Shown here one piece after another: positions 1 through 9,057 of a DNA stretch of 38,432 nucleotides. The DNA is taken from assembly GCA_003565715.1 (NCBI GenBank), contig PXAV01000128.1, forward strand, positions 1 to 38,432, given 5' to 3'. Source of the DNA: Methanosarcinaceae archaeon (GTDB lineage Archaea > Halobacteriota > Methanosarcinia > Methanosarcinales > Methanosarcinaceae). How positions within the stretch are numbered: position 1 is the first letter of the stretch; every line of letters begins with the position of its first letter. The position numbers and the translations under genes are program-made. A model generated the notes under the pieces. That model saw only the letters and a program-made list of their open reading frames with translations, was not told the DNA's origin and did no database searches.

Positions 1-2
1 CT

Positions 3-437
3 GGTGCGGGTGATGGGAATATGGCAGGATTTAATTCTGCCGGATCAGCTGATGGCCATCTTGAAACACTTATTACTAATACTACTACGGTCGGCGACAA
101 CGAACTAGGAAATAACGCTGCTAATTATTTTACAGTTGCGCAGATACGTGATGAAGATGGCTCATTCTCACAAGGAAATCCTGTAATGAACACTGGGGAC
201 CTTATATTATTGTATATTGCTACAACCTCAAAAGGAGTTCAAGATAATGCAGGTGATTACAATCGTTTGGGAACAATTACTGACATAGGCGGAGATCTTA
301 AAGACTCAGGACTGAATCTTGTTCCAAGGACCACTGTCAATATTGTAATGACGCCGGAGGCTGGAGCTACGACCACTGTATCATTTGTGACCCCATCATC
401 ATATGGTGTCAGGGAAAGTGTACAGCTATATCCATAA
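3..437 (+). CDS. flaB: Archaellin (flagellin), C-terminal part; 5' end is outside the window
   Basis: Frame is open to the window edge; C-terminus [36 protein letters not shown] is nearly identical to the downstream archaellins. Confidence 0.9.
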   Translation, partial: GAGDGNMAGFNSAGSADGHLETLITNTTTVGDNELGNNAANYFTVAQIRDEDGSFSQGNPVMNTGDLILLYIATTSKGVQDNAGDYNRLGTITDIGGDLKDSGLNLVPRTTVNIVMTPEAGATTTVSFVTPSSYGVRESVQLYP

Positions 438-484
438 ATCAATATGTGCGATTTCTCCGCACATATCTTCAAGGATCTGATAAC

Positions 485-1282
485 ATGAAATCGAACAAAA
501 GTAAAATGTTAATGGATACAAAAGCCCAGGTGGGTATAGGTACCCTTATTATCTTTATAGCAATGGTACTTGTGGCTGCCGTGGCTGCTGCTGTGCTTAT
601 CCAGACCTCAGGGGTCTTGCAGCAACAGGCTCAGGCTACAGGTAAAGAAGCCACTCAGGAAGTATCTTCTAACATCCAGATAAGGAACGTCGAAGGTGTA
701 CGGGCTGCAAATAATACAGGTGTTGATATGGCTAATAATATATCACTGCTCAGGTTTACTGCAGGCTTGAATGTTGGCAGTTCACCTGTGGACGTGAACC
801 AGTTGATTATAACAATATCTGATGGCAGTACTACTAACAATCTAATATACGCCAACAATGACAAGACCTACGATACAATCATGGATAATTTTAGTACTTC
901 TGGAAGTGCAGAGGATAATCTTAAAGAATTGCTAACAGAAAACACTAATATATTAACTGGAGAATCCGCCAATGCTAAACACTTCTTCACAGTAGGAAAA
1001 GTGCGTGATGAGGATGGCTCGTTCACTCAGGAAAACCCTATAATGAACACTGGGGACCTTGTAATATTCTATGTTTCTACTGTAGCATCAGGAGACACTG
1101 ACTATGATAAGGTTTCAGGTATTGACGGGACAATTTCTGATCTAAAGGACTCTGGTCTTGTTATAAGTCCAAGGACTACAATGAACATTGTCTTTACTCC
1201 GGAAGCAGGTGCAACAACCACTGTATCTTTTGTGACTCCTTCTTCATATGGTGTTAGAGAGACAGTACGACTTTATCCATAA
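485..1282 (+). CDS. flaB: Archaellin (flagellin)
   Basis: Class III prepilin-like start [62 protein letters not shown]; typical archaellin C-terminus. ATG at 485 preferred over the ORF-track start. Confidence 0.95.
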   Translation: MKSNKSKMLMDTKAQVGIGTLIIFIAMVLVAAVAAAVLIQTSGVLQQQAQATGKEATQEVSSNIQIRNVEGVRAANNTGVDMANNISLLRFTAGLNVGSSPVDVNQLIITISDGSTTNNLIYANNDKTYDTIMDNFSTSGSAEDNLKELLTENTNILTGESANAKHFFTVGKVRDEDGSFTQENPIMNTGDLVIFYVSTVASGDTDYDKVSGIDGTISDLKDSGLVISPRTTMNIVFTPEAGATTTVSFVTPSSYGVRETVRLYP

Positions 1283-1376
1283 GGTAATCTCTCACCTTAT
1301 CTTTTTTAGGCTTAAAGTACCTGTCATAATTTCTTTTATTATCTTGGAGCAAGAAGACCGCTATTTTCAAACTCCA

Positions 1377-1622
1377 TTAAATCAAAGATAGAGTGGAAGT
1401 TTCATTTATGCAAAGTCTAAGAGGTGGATTAATTACATCTCCTATTGATTTACTGCACATATATTTTTCAATGTTTTTGGCAGATACCTGGTCATGTGTT
1501 CCAACATAACAACTTGGCGACAAGATGGAATCCCACAAATTCTTTTTTTTAAGTAATTGAGGGAATCTTTCAAAAGCAGGTTTTGTAGTAATATCTTTTA
1601 TAATTTTGCCAAGATCGTTAGT
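1377..1622 (-). pseudogene. IS200/IS605-family Y1 transposase (tnpA) remnant, C-terminal part
   Basis: Minus-strand reading DLGKIIKDITTKPAFERFPQLLKKKNLWDSILSPSCYVGTHDQVSAKNIEKYMCSK... is open to a stop and resembles the TnpA pattern 'FPxLKKxLWxxxxxSPSYxVxTxxxVSxExIxxYI'; no N-terminal HUH part present. Confidence 0.7.
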
Positions 1623-1784
1623 TCACTAGATCAAGGTTGAATATCAGTTAATATATTGCTAAAATAAATTTTACAACTGGTTAAAGGACGGGTATATGAA
1701 ATCTATCATATACTAAAATATGGGTATGTTATTTTATACCGGATAGTAATATGTTGGGATGTTTGATACTTAATACTTAATACT

Positions 1785-2147
1785 TCAGGGCATCCTTTCT
1801 ATTATTTGTTCTATCCTTTTGTTCTTTTTGTAGAATGTAGTGCTGTCCTTTAGGAAACTGGCAGCAGTGATACCTTTATCTGTGATGATATACCCACCTC
1901 TTTTGACTTTATCAACAAGCCCCTCTAATTGGAAAACAGTTTTCATTTTACTTCCAATGCTGCCTTTGTCTGCAAACTGGTCTGTATATTTTCTGATCTC
2001 GGCAAATTGTGTTATTTTTCCCTCGTTCTTTCCAAGGACTCTTAATATTATCCTGTACTGGATGTCACCCGGTCCCTGATGTATCCCCAATGACTGGTAG
2101 AACTCTGCAACTTCCAGCTCAAGCTTAACATCTATTTCTTCAGACAT
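1785..2147 (-). CDS. Winged-helix transcriptional regulator-like protein
   Basis: MSEEIDVKLELEVAEFYQSLGIHQGPGDIQYRIILRVLGKNEGKITQFAEIRKY...GLVDKVKRGGYIITDKG; HTH/wing-like pattern. Start chosen at internal MSEEID, overlapping the upstream gene end. Confidence 0.6.
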   Translation of the reverse strand: MSEEIDVKLELEVAEFYQSLGIHQGPGDIQYRIILRVLGKNEGKITQFAEIRKYTDQFADKGSIGSKMKTVFQLEGLVDKVKRGGYIITDKGITAASFLKDSTTFYKKNKRIEQIIERMP

Positions 2148-2943
2148 CGTTTTCCTCCAGTACCCCTTCGTATTCTTCTTCGATGTCTTCTTCAATTTCA
2201 TACAGCTCGTAAGGATATTGCCTAATTCCCAATTTCTCCTGTATTGTCATTGGGGGGAAGTATGCAAGGAATGCAAGTACTGTACCTATAAGGACAAAAA
2301 GCCTTGAGGCAAGTTGCATTACATCTACAAGCGTTATCATGTCTGTGAGCATGAAATCAAAAACAAATGATATTGCAACCAGTGGCAAAGCGGTTCTGTA
2401 CCTGATACGCTTTGGCATACGCTGGAGCAATATAAGGAACAACAACCCAATTATCATTGCAGTGGGGATCACAAAAAGTCCAACGAGGTATATGTTTATA
2501 GCAACGTCACTGCTGATTACAAATATTGATGAGTAGGCTGAGACAACAGGTCCGGTTACACCATGCGTGTAAAGAAACAACAGGTACAAGATACCAAATA
2601 CGACAAATGTTCCAGCTATATAGGCACTGATCTTTTTATCTCCTACTATTACATACATAATGAAAAAAACCAGAGGGACAGTGACAAATGCAAATGGTAT
2701 CGCTGCCAGGTTATACATGATCAGGTCAAGAGTTGGTTTTGAAAAGTATGCGGCTAACATCCTTATTGTAGTTGGCAGGTAAGTAAGGCCTACAAGGGTC
2801 CAAAGGATTATCAATGACCATAGGGCAGGTCTACTTTTAAGAGAATGTTCCTGCTCACTACGACTAAGTACCCATGCAAATGCAAATGAGGATAATGTGA
2901 TAGCAAGACATATGCTTGCATTTAGTAGTAAGCCTGAATCCAT
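2140..2943 (-). CDS. Polytopic membrane protein of unknown function
   Basis: 267 aa with about seven hydrophobic segments and an acidic C-terminal tail (YEIEEDIEEEYEGVLEENDV); overlaps the HTH gene, implying translational coupling. Confidence 0.75.
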   Translation of the reverse strand: MDSGLLLNASICLAITLSSFAFAWVLSRSEQEHSLKSRPALWSLIILWTLVGLTYLPTTIRMLAAYFSKPTLDLIMYNLAAIPFAFVTVPLVFFIMYVIVGDKKISAYIAGTFVVFGILYLLFLYTHGVTGPVVSAYSSIFVISSDVAINIYLVGLFVIPTAMIIGLLFLILLQRMPKRIRYRTALPLVAISFVFDFMLTDMITLVDVMQLASRLFVLIGTVLAFLAYFPPMTIQEKLGIRQYPYELYEIEEDIEEEYEGVLEENDV

Positions 2944-3113
2944 GTAAGCCTCCTTTTTTTATATAAACATTTTTAATATATCATTTTTAATATATAATAC
3001 TTGCTGGACTTAATTTTTGTTGTTTGTTGTTTAACATTTCCAACCAATCGATATATATAATATTAAATGATATATAAAAACATCCATATAATTGGACATT
3101 AGGAGAATTGTAC

Positions 3114-3938
3114 ATGAAAGCAAACAAGAATCTTAACATGAAGAGGAACGCCAGTGCCCAGGTGGGTATAGGTACCCTTATCATCTTTATAGCAATGGTA
3201 CTTGTGGCTGCTGTAGCTGCTGCTGTGCTCATCCAGACATCCGGTGTGCTTCAGCAACAGGCTCAGGCCACAGGTAAAGAAGCAACCCAGGAAGTATCCT
3301 CAAATCTTCAGGTAAGGAATGTCGAGGGTATAAGGGCTTCACACACTACAAATACTACTGATATTTCTGATACTATTGATCTTCTGAGACTCTCTGTAGG
3401 GCTTAACGTGGGCAGTGCGCCTGTAGACATTAACCAGCTTGTTATCTCTATAACAGATGGCAGAACTTCAAACAATCTTGTGTATGCAGGTAACAAGCAA
3501 ACCTTTTCAAATCCCGGGGAAGCTGATGGGCAAATGTCCGGTTTTGATTACGATGCGAATACGGGATCTGGCCATTTGGAATCTCTTTTGACAAATGATA
3601 CTAGTAACTCAGGTGATAACTCTGCTAACTATTTTACTGTGGAGAAAATCCGTGATGAGGATGGGTCTTTCTCTCAGGGGAATCCTGTGATGAACACCGG
3701 GGACCTTATATTGCTTTATATTGCTACAATATCTGAGGATGCTGCAGGTTCTTCAGAGTTCAACCAGCTTGGAACAGCTAATATAGACGGCTCAGACCTT
3801 AAAGATTCAGGACTTGAACTTGTTCCAAGGACTACGGTTGATATTGTCATGACACCGGAGGCTGGAGCAACTACTACAGTGTCCTTTGTGACTCCTTCAT
3901 CATATGGTGTAAGGGAAAGTGTTCAGTTGTATCCGTGA
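3114..3938 (+). CDS. flaB: Archaellin (flagellin)
   Basis: [49 protein letters not shown]...; archaellin C-terminus; AT-rich promoter-like region upstream. Confidence 0.95.
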   Translation: MKANKNLNMKRNASAQVGIGTLIIFIAMVLVAAVAAAVLIQTSGVLQQQAQATGKEATQEVSSNLQVRNVEGIRASHTTNTTDISDTIDLLRLSVGLNVGSAPVDINQLVISITDGRTSNNLVYAGNKQTFSNPGEADGQMSGFDYDANTGSGHLESLLTNDTSNSGDNSANYFTVEKIRDEDGSFSQGNPVMNTGDLILLYIATISEDAAGSSEFNQLGTANIDGSDLKDSGLELVPRTTVDIVMTPEAGATTTVSFVTPSSYGVRESVQLYP

Positions 3939-4008
3939 GATACTTGTGAACCTATTTAAGATGTGCTGACGTTGCACATCTTTTCTCACTTTTGTCAGGG
4001 GAATATTA

Positions 4009-4790
4009 TGATATCTAATTTAAGGTCTTTTGGCAAGGATCATAGTGCTCAGGTTGGGATTGGTACACTTATCATATTCATTGCCATGGTCCTGATGGCA
4101 TCCGTTGCTGCTTCAGTACTTCTGCAGACTTCCAGTGTATTGCAGCAGCAGGCTCAATCAACTGGCAGGCAGGCCACACAGGAGATCTCATCAAATCTTG
4201 TTATCAAAAGCATCGAGGGTGTGCGTGGGATCACTGACTCTGACAACATGTCAGCAAACATATCACTTTTTAAGATCAGGACGGGACTTAATGTAGGCAG
4301 TTCTCCGGTTGACCTTAGCCAGCTTATAATAACGGTTTCAGATGGGACAAGTACAAACGATCTTATATATGCCGACAATGACAGGACATATGGTAGCAGA
4401 ATGCATAATTTCTCCTCATCGGCAACTTATGATGATAATCTGTATCATCTTCTCACAGGAACTCAGGAGATTCCGGGAGCAAATGGAAGATATTTCTTTA
4501 CCGCTCACAAGATACGCGATCACGATGGTTCGTTCTCACAAGGTGGCCCTGTAATGAATACCGGTGACCTTGTAACTCTATACGTCTCTGTTGTATCCGA
4601 CGGGGATCATTTGTATAAAACCATTGATGGAATAAATACAGAAGGTAAACAAAAAGATTCTAATATGAGTATTGGACCCAGGACCACTGTGAATTTAGTA
4701 TTGACCCCTGAAGCCGGAGCAGTCACAATTGCAGAATTTGTAACGCCTACGTCCTATGGCATAAGAGGAACAATACAGTTATATCCCTAA
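4009..4790 (+). CDS. flaB: Archaellin (flagellin), more divergent paralogue
   Basis: [48 protein letters not shown]...; ends ATIAEFVTPTSYGIRGTIQLYP-type tail. Confidence 0.93.
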
Positions 4791-4820
4791 AATAATAATA
4801 TTCTTTTCTGAGGAGATGAA

Positions 4821-5510
4821 ATGTCAAAAAAATATATAATCTTGATGATTTTACTTTTGCAGTCATGTATGATGATCACTGCTTCGGGGCAGGCCTCCTT
4901 CTCAAATGAGGTCCTTATTGGTAATGAGGATATTGAATTCATAATACGTGAGAGCTATTCAGGAACAGAAGCAAAAGAACTTCGATCTGCACTGGACATG
5001 GATGGGGATGGTATTGTTAATTCTACAGAGTTAGACATATTTATCAACTCATTTGAAGAGAACAGGATTCTCCAGTATCAGGAATATATCATCGTAAATG
5101 ATAATGAGATCTCTCTCTTGATCGACTCATTTGATATAAGTTTTGATTCTGTAGAGGGTGCTGTTAATAGTGAGAGTGTATGTGCGACTATCTCTATTGT
5201 TTATCGGATGACACCCCATTTAACAAATGGAACATATAATATATGGATACTTGGCCACCCCTCTATTGAGAGTATGCACATCACCCTTCCTGAGAGGTCT
5301 GTACTTCTTACTTACGATGGGATGGATAATGTATTAATGGGTTCTGATAACAGCCGGGTTTTCCTTGAAGGTTCAAGTGACGTCAGGTCTTTTATTTTGG
5401 ATGGGAACCAGACATTTGAATATGCTGTATCAATGGACATAAAGCTTTCAAATATTATAGCAGATCTTTCTATGTTCAATTATTTTTTCAGTGGTAAAAG
5501 CCACATTTAA
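4821..5510 (+). CDS. Secreted protein with EF-hand/dockerin-like calcium loop
   Basis: N-terminal signal-like hydrophobic stretch, then ALDMDGDGIVNSTELDIFINSF, matching the DxDxDGxxxxxE calcium loop. Confidence 0.65.
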   Translation: MSKKYIILMILLLQSCMMITASGQASFSNEVLIGNEDIEFIIRESYSGTEAKELRSALDMDGDGIVNSTELDIFINSFEENRILQYQEYIIVNDNEISLLIDSFDISFDSVEGAVNSESVCATISIVYRMTPHLTNGTYNIWILGHPSIESMHITLPERSVLLTYDGMDNVLMGSDNSRVFLEGSSDVRSFILDGNQTFEYAVSMDIKLSNIIADLSMFNYFFSGKSHI

Positions 5511-5604
5511 TTTTTTAGGATAAAGGAAAGGTCAATTCCTGTCTTTTCAAAAGTAGGATACAGTCCGTCAACTTCTTTGTATAATGGTTCAAGGGATGAA
5601 ACAG

Positions 5605-5639
5605 GAAGCTACTAAGTCTTTAGCTTCGGGGTAGTTCAC
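5605..5639 (+). mobile_element. IS605-type right-end/omegaRNA-3'-end-like hairpin
   Basis: GAAGCTA-ctaagtctt-TAGCTTC (7-bp stem, 9-nt loop) followed by ggGGTAGTTCAC, a terminal motif I associate with archaeal IS605/IS1341 right ends. Confidence 0.55.
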
Positions 5640-5666
5640 TCCACAAAAGCTCAATGATAAACTATT

Positions 5667-5885
5667 GATGATACACTTGAGCTTTGCAGATGGACGTATA
5701 ATGAAACAATGGCACTAAGGAAAAATGCATGGGAATTCGAGCAAGAGAAGATCGGATACTATGGGTCCAGGAAGATGCTTCCTGGTTGGAATGTGATAAA
5801 ACCTGCACTACTAAATGTACGTTATAAGCTATTACAGGATGTGGTCAAGCTATTAATATACTCAGACTTGGGCCACAGCATGTAG
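5667..5885 (+). pseudogene. TnpB (IS200/IS605) N-terminal remnant
   Basis: Translation DDTLELCRWTYNETMALRKNAWEFEQEKIGYYGSRKMLPGWNVIKPALLNVRYKLLQDVVKLL matches the TnpB N-terminal pattern (CRWxYNxxLxxRKxAWE...LPxWKxxxPxLxxVxxxxLQDVVxRL); no catalytic RuvC part present. Confidence 0.75.
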
Positions 5886-6030
5886 CAAAAAAAGCTTAGA
5901 TTTGCTCAAGTTAAATTGAGGGAGTAATCACGTATTTGTGATAATAATTAAGTAGTATTGCACCATAATATAGCATTATTAATATAATATAGTAATATAT
6001 AATAGAATAAACAGGTTTTCAGGTGCTTAA

Positions 6031-6972
6031 ATGAATCTCAGGTATCCATCAATATCCATTGTGCTTATTGTTCTTATTTCCTTAACAGGCAGCGGCTGTG
6101 TGACCCAATCTCCCCAGGAGGCTGCTGAAGGTGTAGTTACGGATTTTTTGACAGCTGTTAATGAAGGTGATTACAATACTGCATTTAATCTTTATCGTGG
6201 TAAGGACTTCCTTGCAACCGCAAGCATAAGGATGAGCTTTAGTAACAAGGGAATGGATCCAGGGAATATACAGCAGATAGAGATAAGGTCTTTGGAAATT
6301 TCTGATAATGTTGCTGTTGTTACAGCAGATTGCAGTGTAAGTTCCCAGGCAACACCTGGTATTACAAATGTGGTTCCTGTCTATTTCAGGGTCCAGAACA
6401 GTGAAATTGGATGGATAATTACAAGGGTTTCATTTAACAGCCCGCTAACACTTGAAGATGTTGAAACACTTGACCTTGAACTTGAGTCAACACCTGTAGA
6501 CCTTATTGTTGATAATGCTGCTATGGTCTCTGCATTTGCTTTCATTATGCTTGGAAGTGGTCTCTATCTGGACAGAAAGGACAAGGCAAAGAAAAAGGAG
6601 GATAGCAGGACTATTAATGTTTCAGGTGCTGTTCCTATACAAAAAGAGGTTATAGCTAAATACATGCGCTTTGTTCCTCCACAACAGTTCACAGTGGGAA
6701 AATATCACAATATTGAGGTCTGGGTGAAGAATTTCACACAACATCCCTATGAGAACTTTGCTGTGAAAGCTAAATTTGCTAACTCAATGGAGGTTAAGAA
6801 GATAAATCTGTTCTTTGATACAATAGCTCCGGGTGAGACGGCAAAAAGAACATGGACAATAAACCCAAAGCTATCTGGATGGGTGCCCATTGAGGGTCCA
6901 ACTGTTGTTTTTGAATATATGGGAACAAAGTACATCTGTGTGATGGATCCACTGTGGCTGCAGGTGCAATGA
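6031..6972 (+). CDS. Membrane-anchored lipoprotein-like protein with a C-terminal Ig-like domain
   Basis: Lipobox-like LTGSGCVTQS; DUF4878-like N-terminal region; internal TM segment (MVSAFAFIMLGSGLYL) followed by KDKAKKKEDSR; beta-rich C-terminal domain. Confidence 0.65.
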   Translation: MNLRYPSISIVLIVLISLTGSGCVTQSPQEAAEGVVTDFLTAVNEGDYNTAFNLYRGKDFLATASIRMSFSNKGMDPGNIQQIEIRSLEISDNVAVVTADCSVSSQATPGITNVVPVYFRVQNSEIGWIITRVSFNSPLTLEDVETLDLELESTPVDLIVDNAAMVSAFAFIMLGSGLYLDRKDKAKKKEDSRTINVSGAVPIQKEVIAKYMRFVPPQQFTVGKYHNIEVWVKNFTQHPYENFAVKAKFANSMEVKKINLFFDTIAPGETAKRTWTINPKLSGWVPIEGPTVVFEYMGTKYICVMDPLWLQVQ

Positions 6973-6990
6973 TTTACTGGAGGTTTTCTT

Positions 6991-9057
6991 ATGTCCTTAA
7001 AAGATTCTGATGCAGGTAGGTCACTAAAAAAAATAGATCCTGATACAGTTAAAAAACTCAACTCTATATTTTCTTCATATATTGATGGAGAACAGAGTGG
7101 AGAAGCTGAACTTTTGCAATCTGATAAAATATCTGTTGAAGAATATTTGCACTTAGCACCAACGGAGGAACAAATAAAAATCCCTGATCATATCCAATAC
7201 TTGAAGAAGATAGTCGATGTTCCAGGTAATAATGCAATATCGGTTGATAATAGTTTTTCAAATGCCTATACAGGCACAAGTAATGAAGATACAGATAAAG
7301 AATATACAGGTAATGAATATACAGGTAATGAAGGCAGAGGCAACGAAGAAGTCAATAATGATGTACCTTTAGGTGCCCAAAAAGAACTTCCATCCATTAT
7401 ATATGAAGCTTTTGAAGATGCTGCCTACCAATCAGTTGACATTGAGGATGATATCGATCAGAACAAGGCAGATAAAGTTAAAGAACAATCCAGTATTAAG
7501 TCCACTACCCTGAAAAAAATCCTCAAAGGAAGAACACATGAAGAACCTGAAACAGCATCTGGCCACCATAAAAATATTGGATACAGTAACGGTGCCCCCG
7601 GTAAATCTTTTAATGAAAAAGACGATATCCACTTCAAACAAACGTCTTCTCAAAATTTTCAAACCAAAGGGTATGACAATAATAAATTAAACAAGCAGGG
7701 GATTTTGAATAACAGTAAAGATATATCTTTTGATCAGAAAAGAGCTGATGAGCAAGAAAAAAAAGAGGGAAACATAAACTCTTATGCATCTGCCACAAAC
7801 GCATCATGGATGGATGCTACTATAAATGCACCTGAAGCAAAAAAGGCAGAAACAACGAAAATAGCACGCGACCATAGTTTAAAGAGTGGTAAAGCAAGAA
7901 AGGAACATAGAAGTAAGAATATAATTTCTACCACAACAAATGCTTACGCACCAACAGTATCTCCAAAATACCCTGCAAAGATAGCTTTTCTTTATGACAA
8001 GGATCATGTGTTTCACGATGCATCTTCTCTTTCTATAAATATTCATGAAAAACCAGAACGCCTTATAAAGGCTATGTGGTACCTGGAAAAGAACAAGGTT
8101 TTGACCGATGGTACCTGTACACTTATTCAGGATATTTCCATGGCAGATGAAAAACATATTTTAAGGGTACATGATGGGTCATATGTTTCTTTCATTCGAT
8201 CCTATTCTGAATCAGGGGGGGGATTTCTGGGAGATAGTACTTACATTAACAGCTCATCATATGATGTTGCAAGAATGGCAGCAGGTGCGGCTATAATGGC
8301 TGGTGAACTTGTTGTGACAAAAAAGTTTTCACATGCTTTTGTTTTCTCTCGTCCCCCGGGACATCATGCCAGTTTCAGCAAGTATGGTGGTTTTTGTCTT
8401 TTTAACAATGCAGCAATTCTTGCAAGATATTTTCAGCAAGAAAAGAAAATGGGCAATGTCATGATAATAGACTGGGACGCCCACGCAGGCGATGGTACCA
8501 TGGATATATTTTATGATGATCCTTCTGTGATGTTTGTTTCTATGCACCGGGATCCTCACATGTTCTACCCACGTAAAGGATTTAGTACACAGGTAGGTGA
8601 GGGTGCAGGCAAGGGTTATACATTGAATATTGAGATGCCTTCTGGCGCTGGGAACGAAGAGTATTCTCTTGCAGTTGATGAGCTGTTAATTCCTGTTTTT
8701 GATCAGTTTTCTCCTGATGTCATTATTATAAGTTGTGGCTTTGATGCATACTATCGGGAAAAGAATGTAGGTCTGACACTTGATTCTCAAGGATATCACC
8801 AGATGACCTCCAGGATCTGCTCAGCATTTAAGGGTCCAATTATTTTCATAATGGAAGGTGGTTACCATGATTTTAACGGGCAGTTATGTCATAGTGTACT
8901 TAACTCTATCCATGGGCGAAAAAATCCAGTGAACGATAAACAGAACATATCAAGTTATCAGAAAAACCAGAATAAACAAATATTTGAGAAAATGCAAAAA
9001 AAAATAGCCGAAGCAAGGAAGAATAGCCCAGTTCTTTCTCAAAAGGTGGTCATATGA
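6991..9057 (+). CDS. HDAC/AcuC-family deacetylase with long low-complexity N-terminal extension
   Basis: C-terminal ~360 aa carries RPPGHHA, DWDAHAGDGT, CGFDAYYREK and MEGGYHD; N-terminal ~320 aa is rich in N/E/K/S with repeats. Confidence 0.9.
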   Translation: MSLKDSDAGRSLKKIDPDTVKKLNSIFSSYIDGEQSGEAELLQSDKISVEEYLHLAPTEEQIKIPDHIQYLKKIVDVPGNNAISVDNSFSNAYTGTSNEDTDKEYTGNEYTGNEGRGNEEVNNDVPLGAQKELPSIIYEAFEDAAYQSVDIEDDIDQNKADKVKEQSSIKSTTLKKILKGRTHEEPETASGHHKNIGYSNGAPGKSFNEKDDIHFKQTSSQNFQTKGYDNNKLNKQGILNNSKDISFDQKRADEQEKKEGNINSYASATNASWMDATINAPEAKKAETTKIARDHSLKSGKARKEHRSKNIISTTTNAYAPTVSPKYPAKIAFLYDKDHVFHDASSLSINIHEKPERLIKAMWYLEKNKVLTDGTCTLIQDISMADEKHILRVHDGSYVSFIRSYSESGGGFLGDSTYINSSSYDVARMAAGAAIMAGELVVTKKFSHAFVFSRPPGHHASFSKYGGFCLFNNAAILARYFQQEKKMGNVMIIDWDAHAGDGTMDIFYDDPSVMFVSMHRDPHMFYPRKGFSTQVGEGAGKGYTLNIEMPSGAGNEEYSLAVDELLIPVFDQFSPDVIIISCGFDAYYREKNVGLTLDSQGYHQMTSRICSAFKGPIIFIMEGGYHDFNGQLCHSVLNSIHGRKNPVNDKQNISSYQKNQNKQIFEKMQKKIAEARKNSPVLSQKVVI

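Noticed and set aside
2339-2536. Plus-strand ORF of 65 aa inside the membrane-protein gene
   Set aside because: Antisense to a convincing membrane-protein gene, no motif; likely chance ORF.
7270-7345. Short repeat gaatatacaggtaat considered as a CRISPR or regulatory repeat
   Set aside because: In frame inside the low-complexity region of the deacetylase; only two copies and no spacers.
7064-8559. Several minus-strand ORFs (71-92 aa) opposite the first deacetylase
   Set aside because: Antisense to a strong HDAC gene; Cys/Phe/Ile-rich shadow translations.
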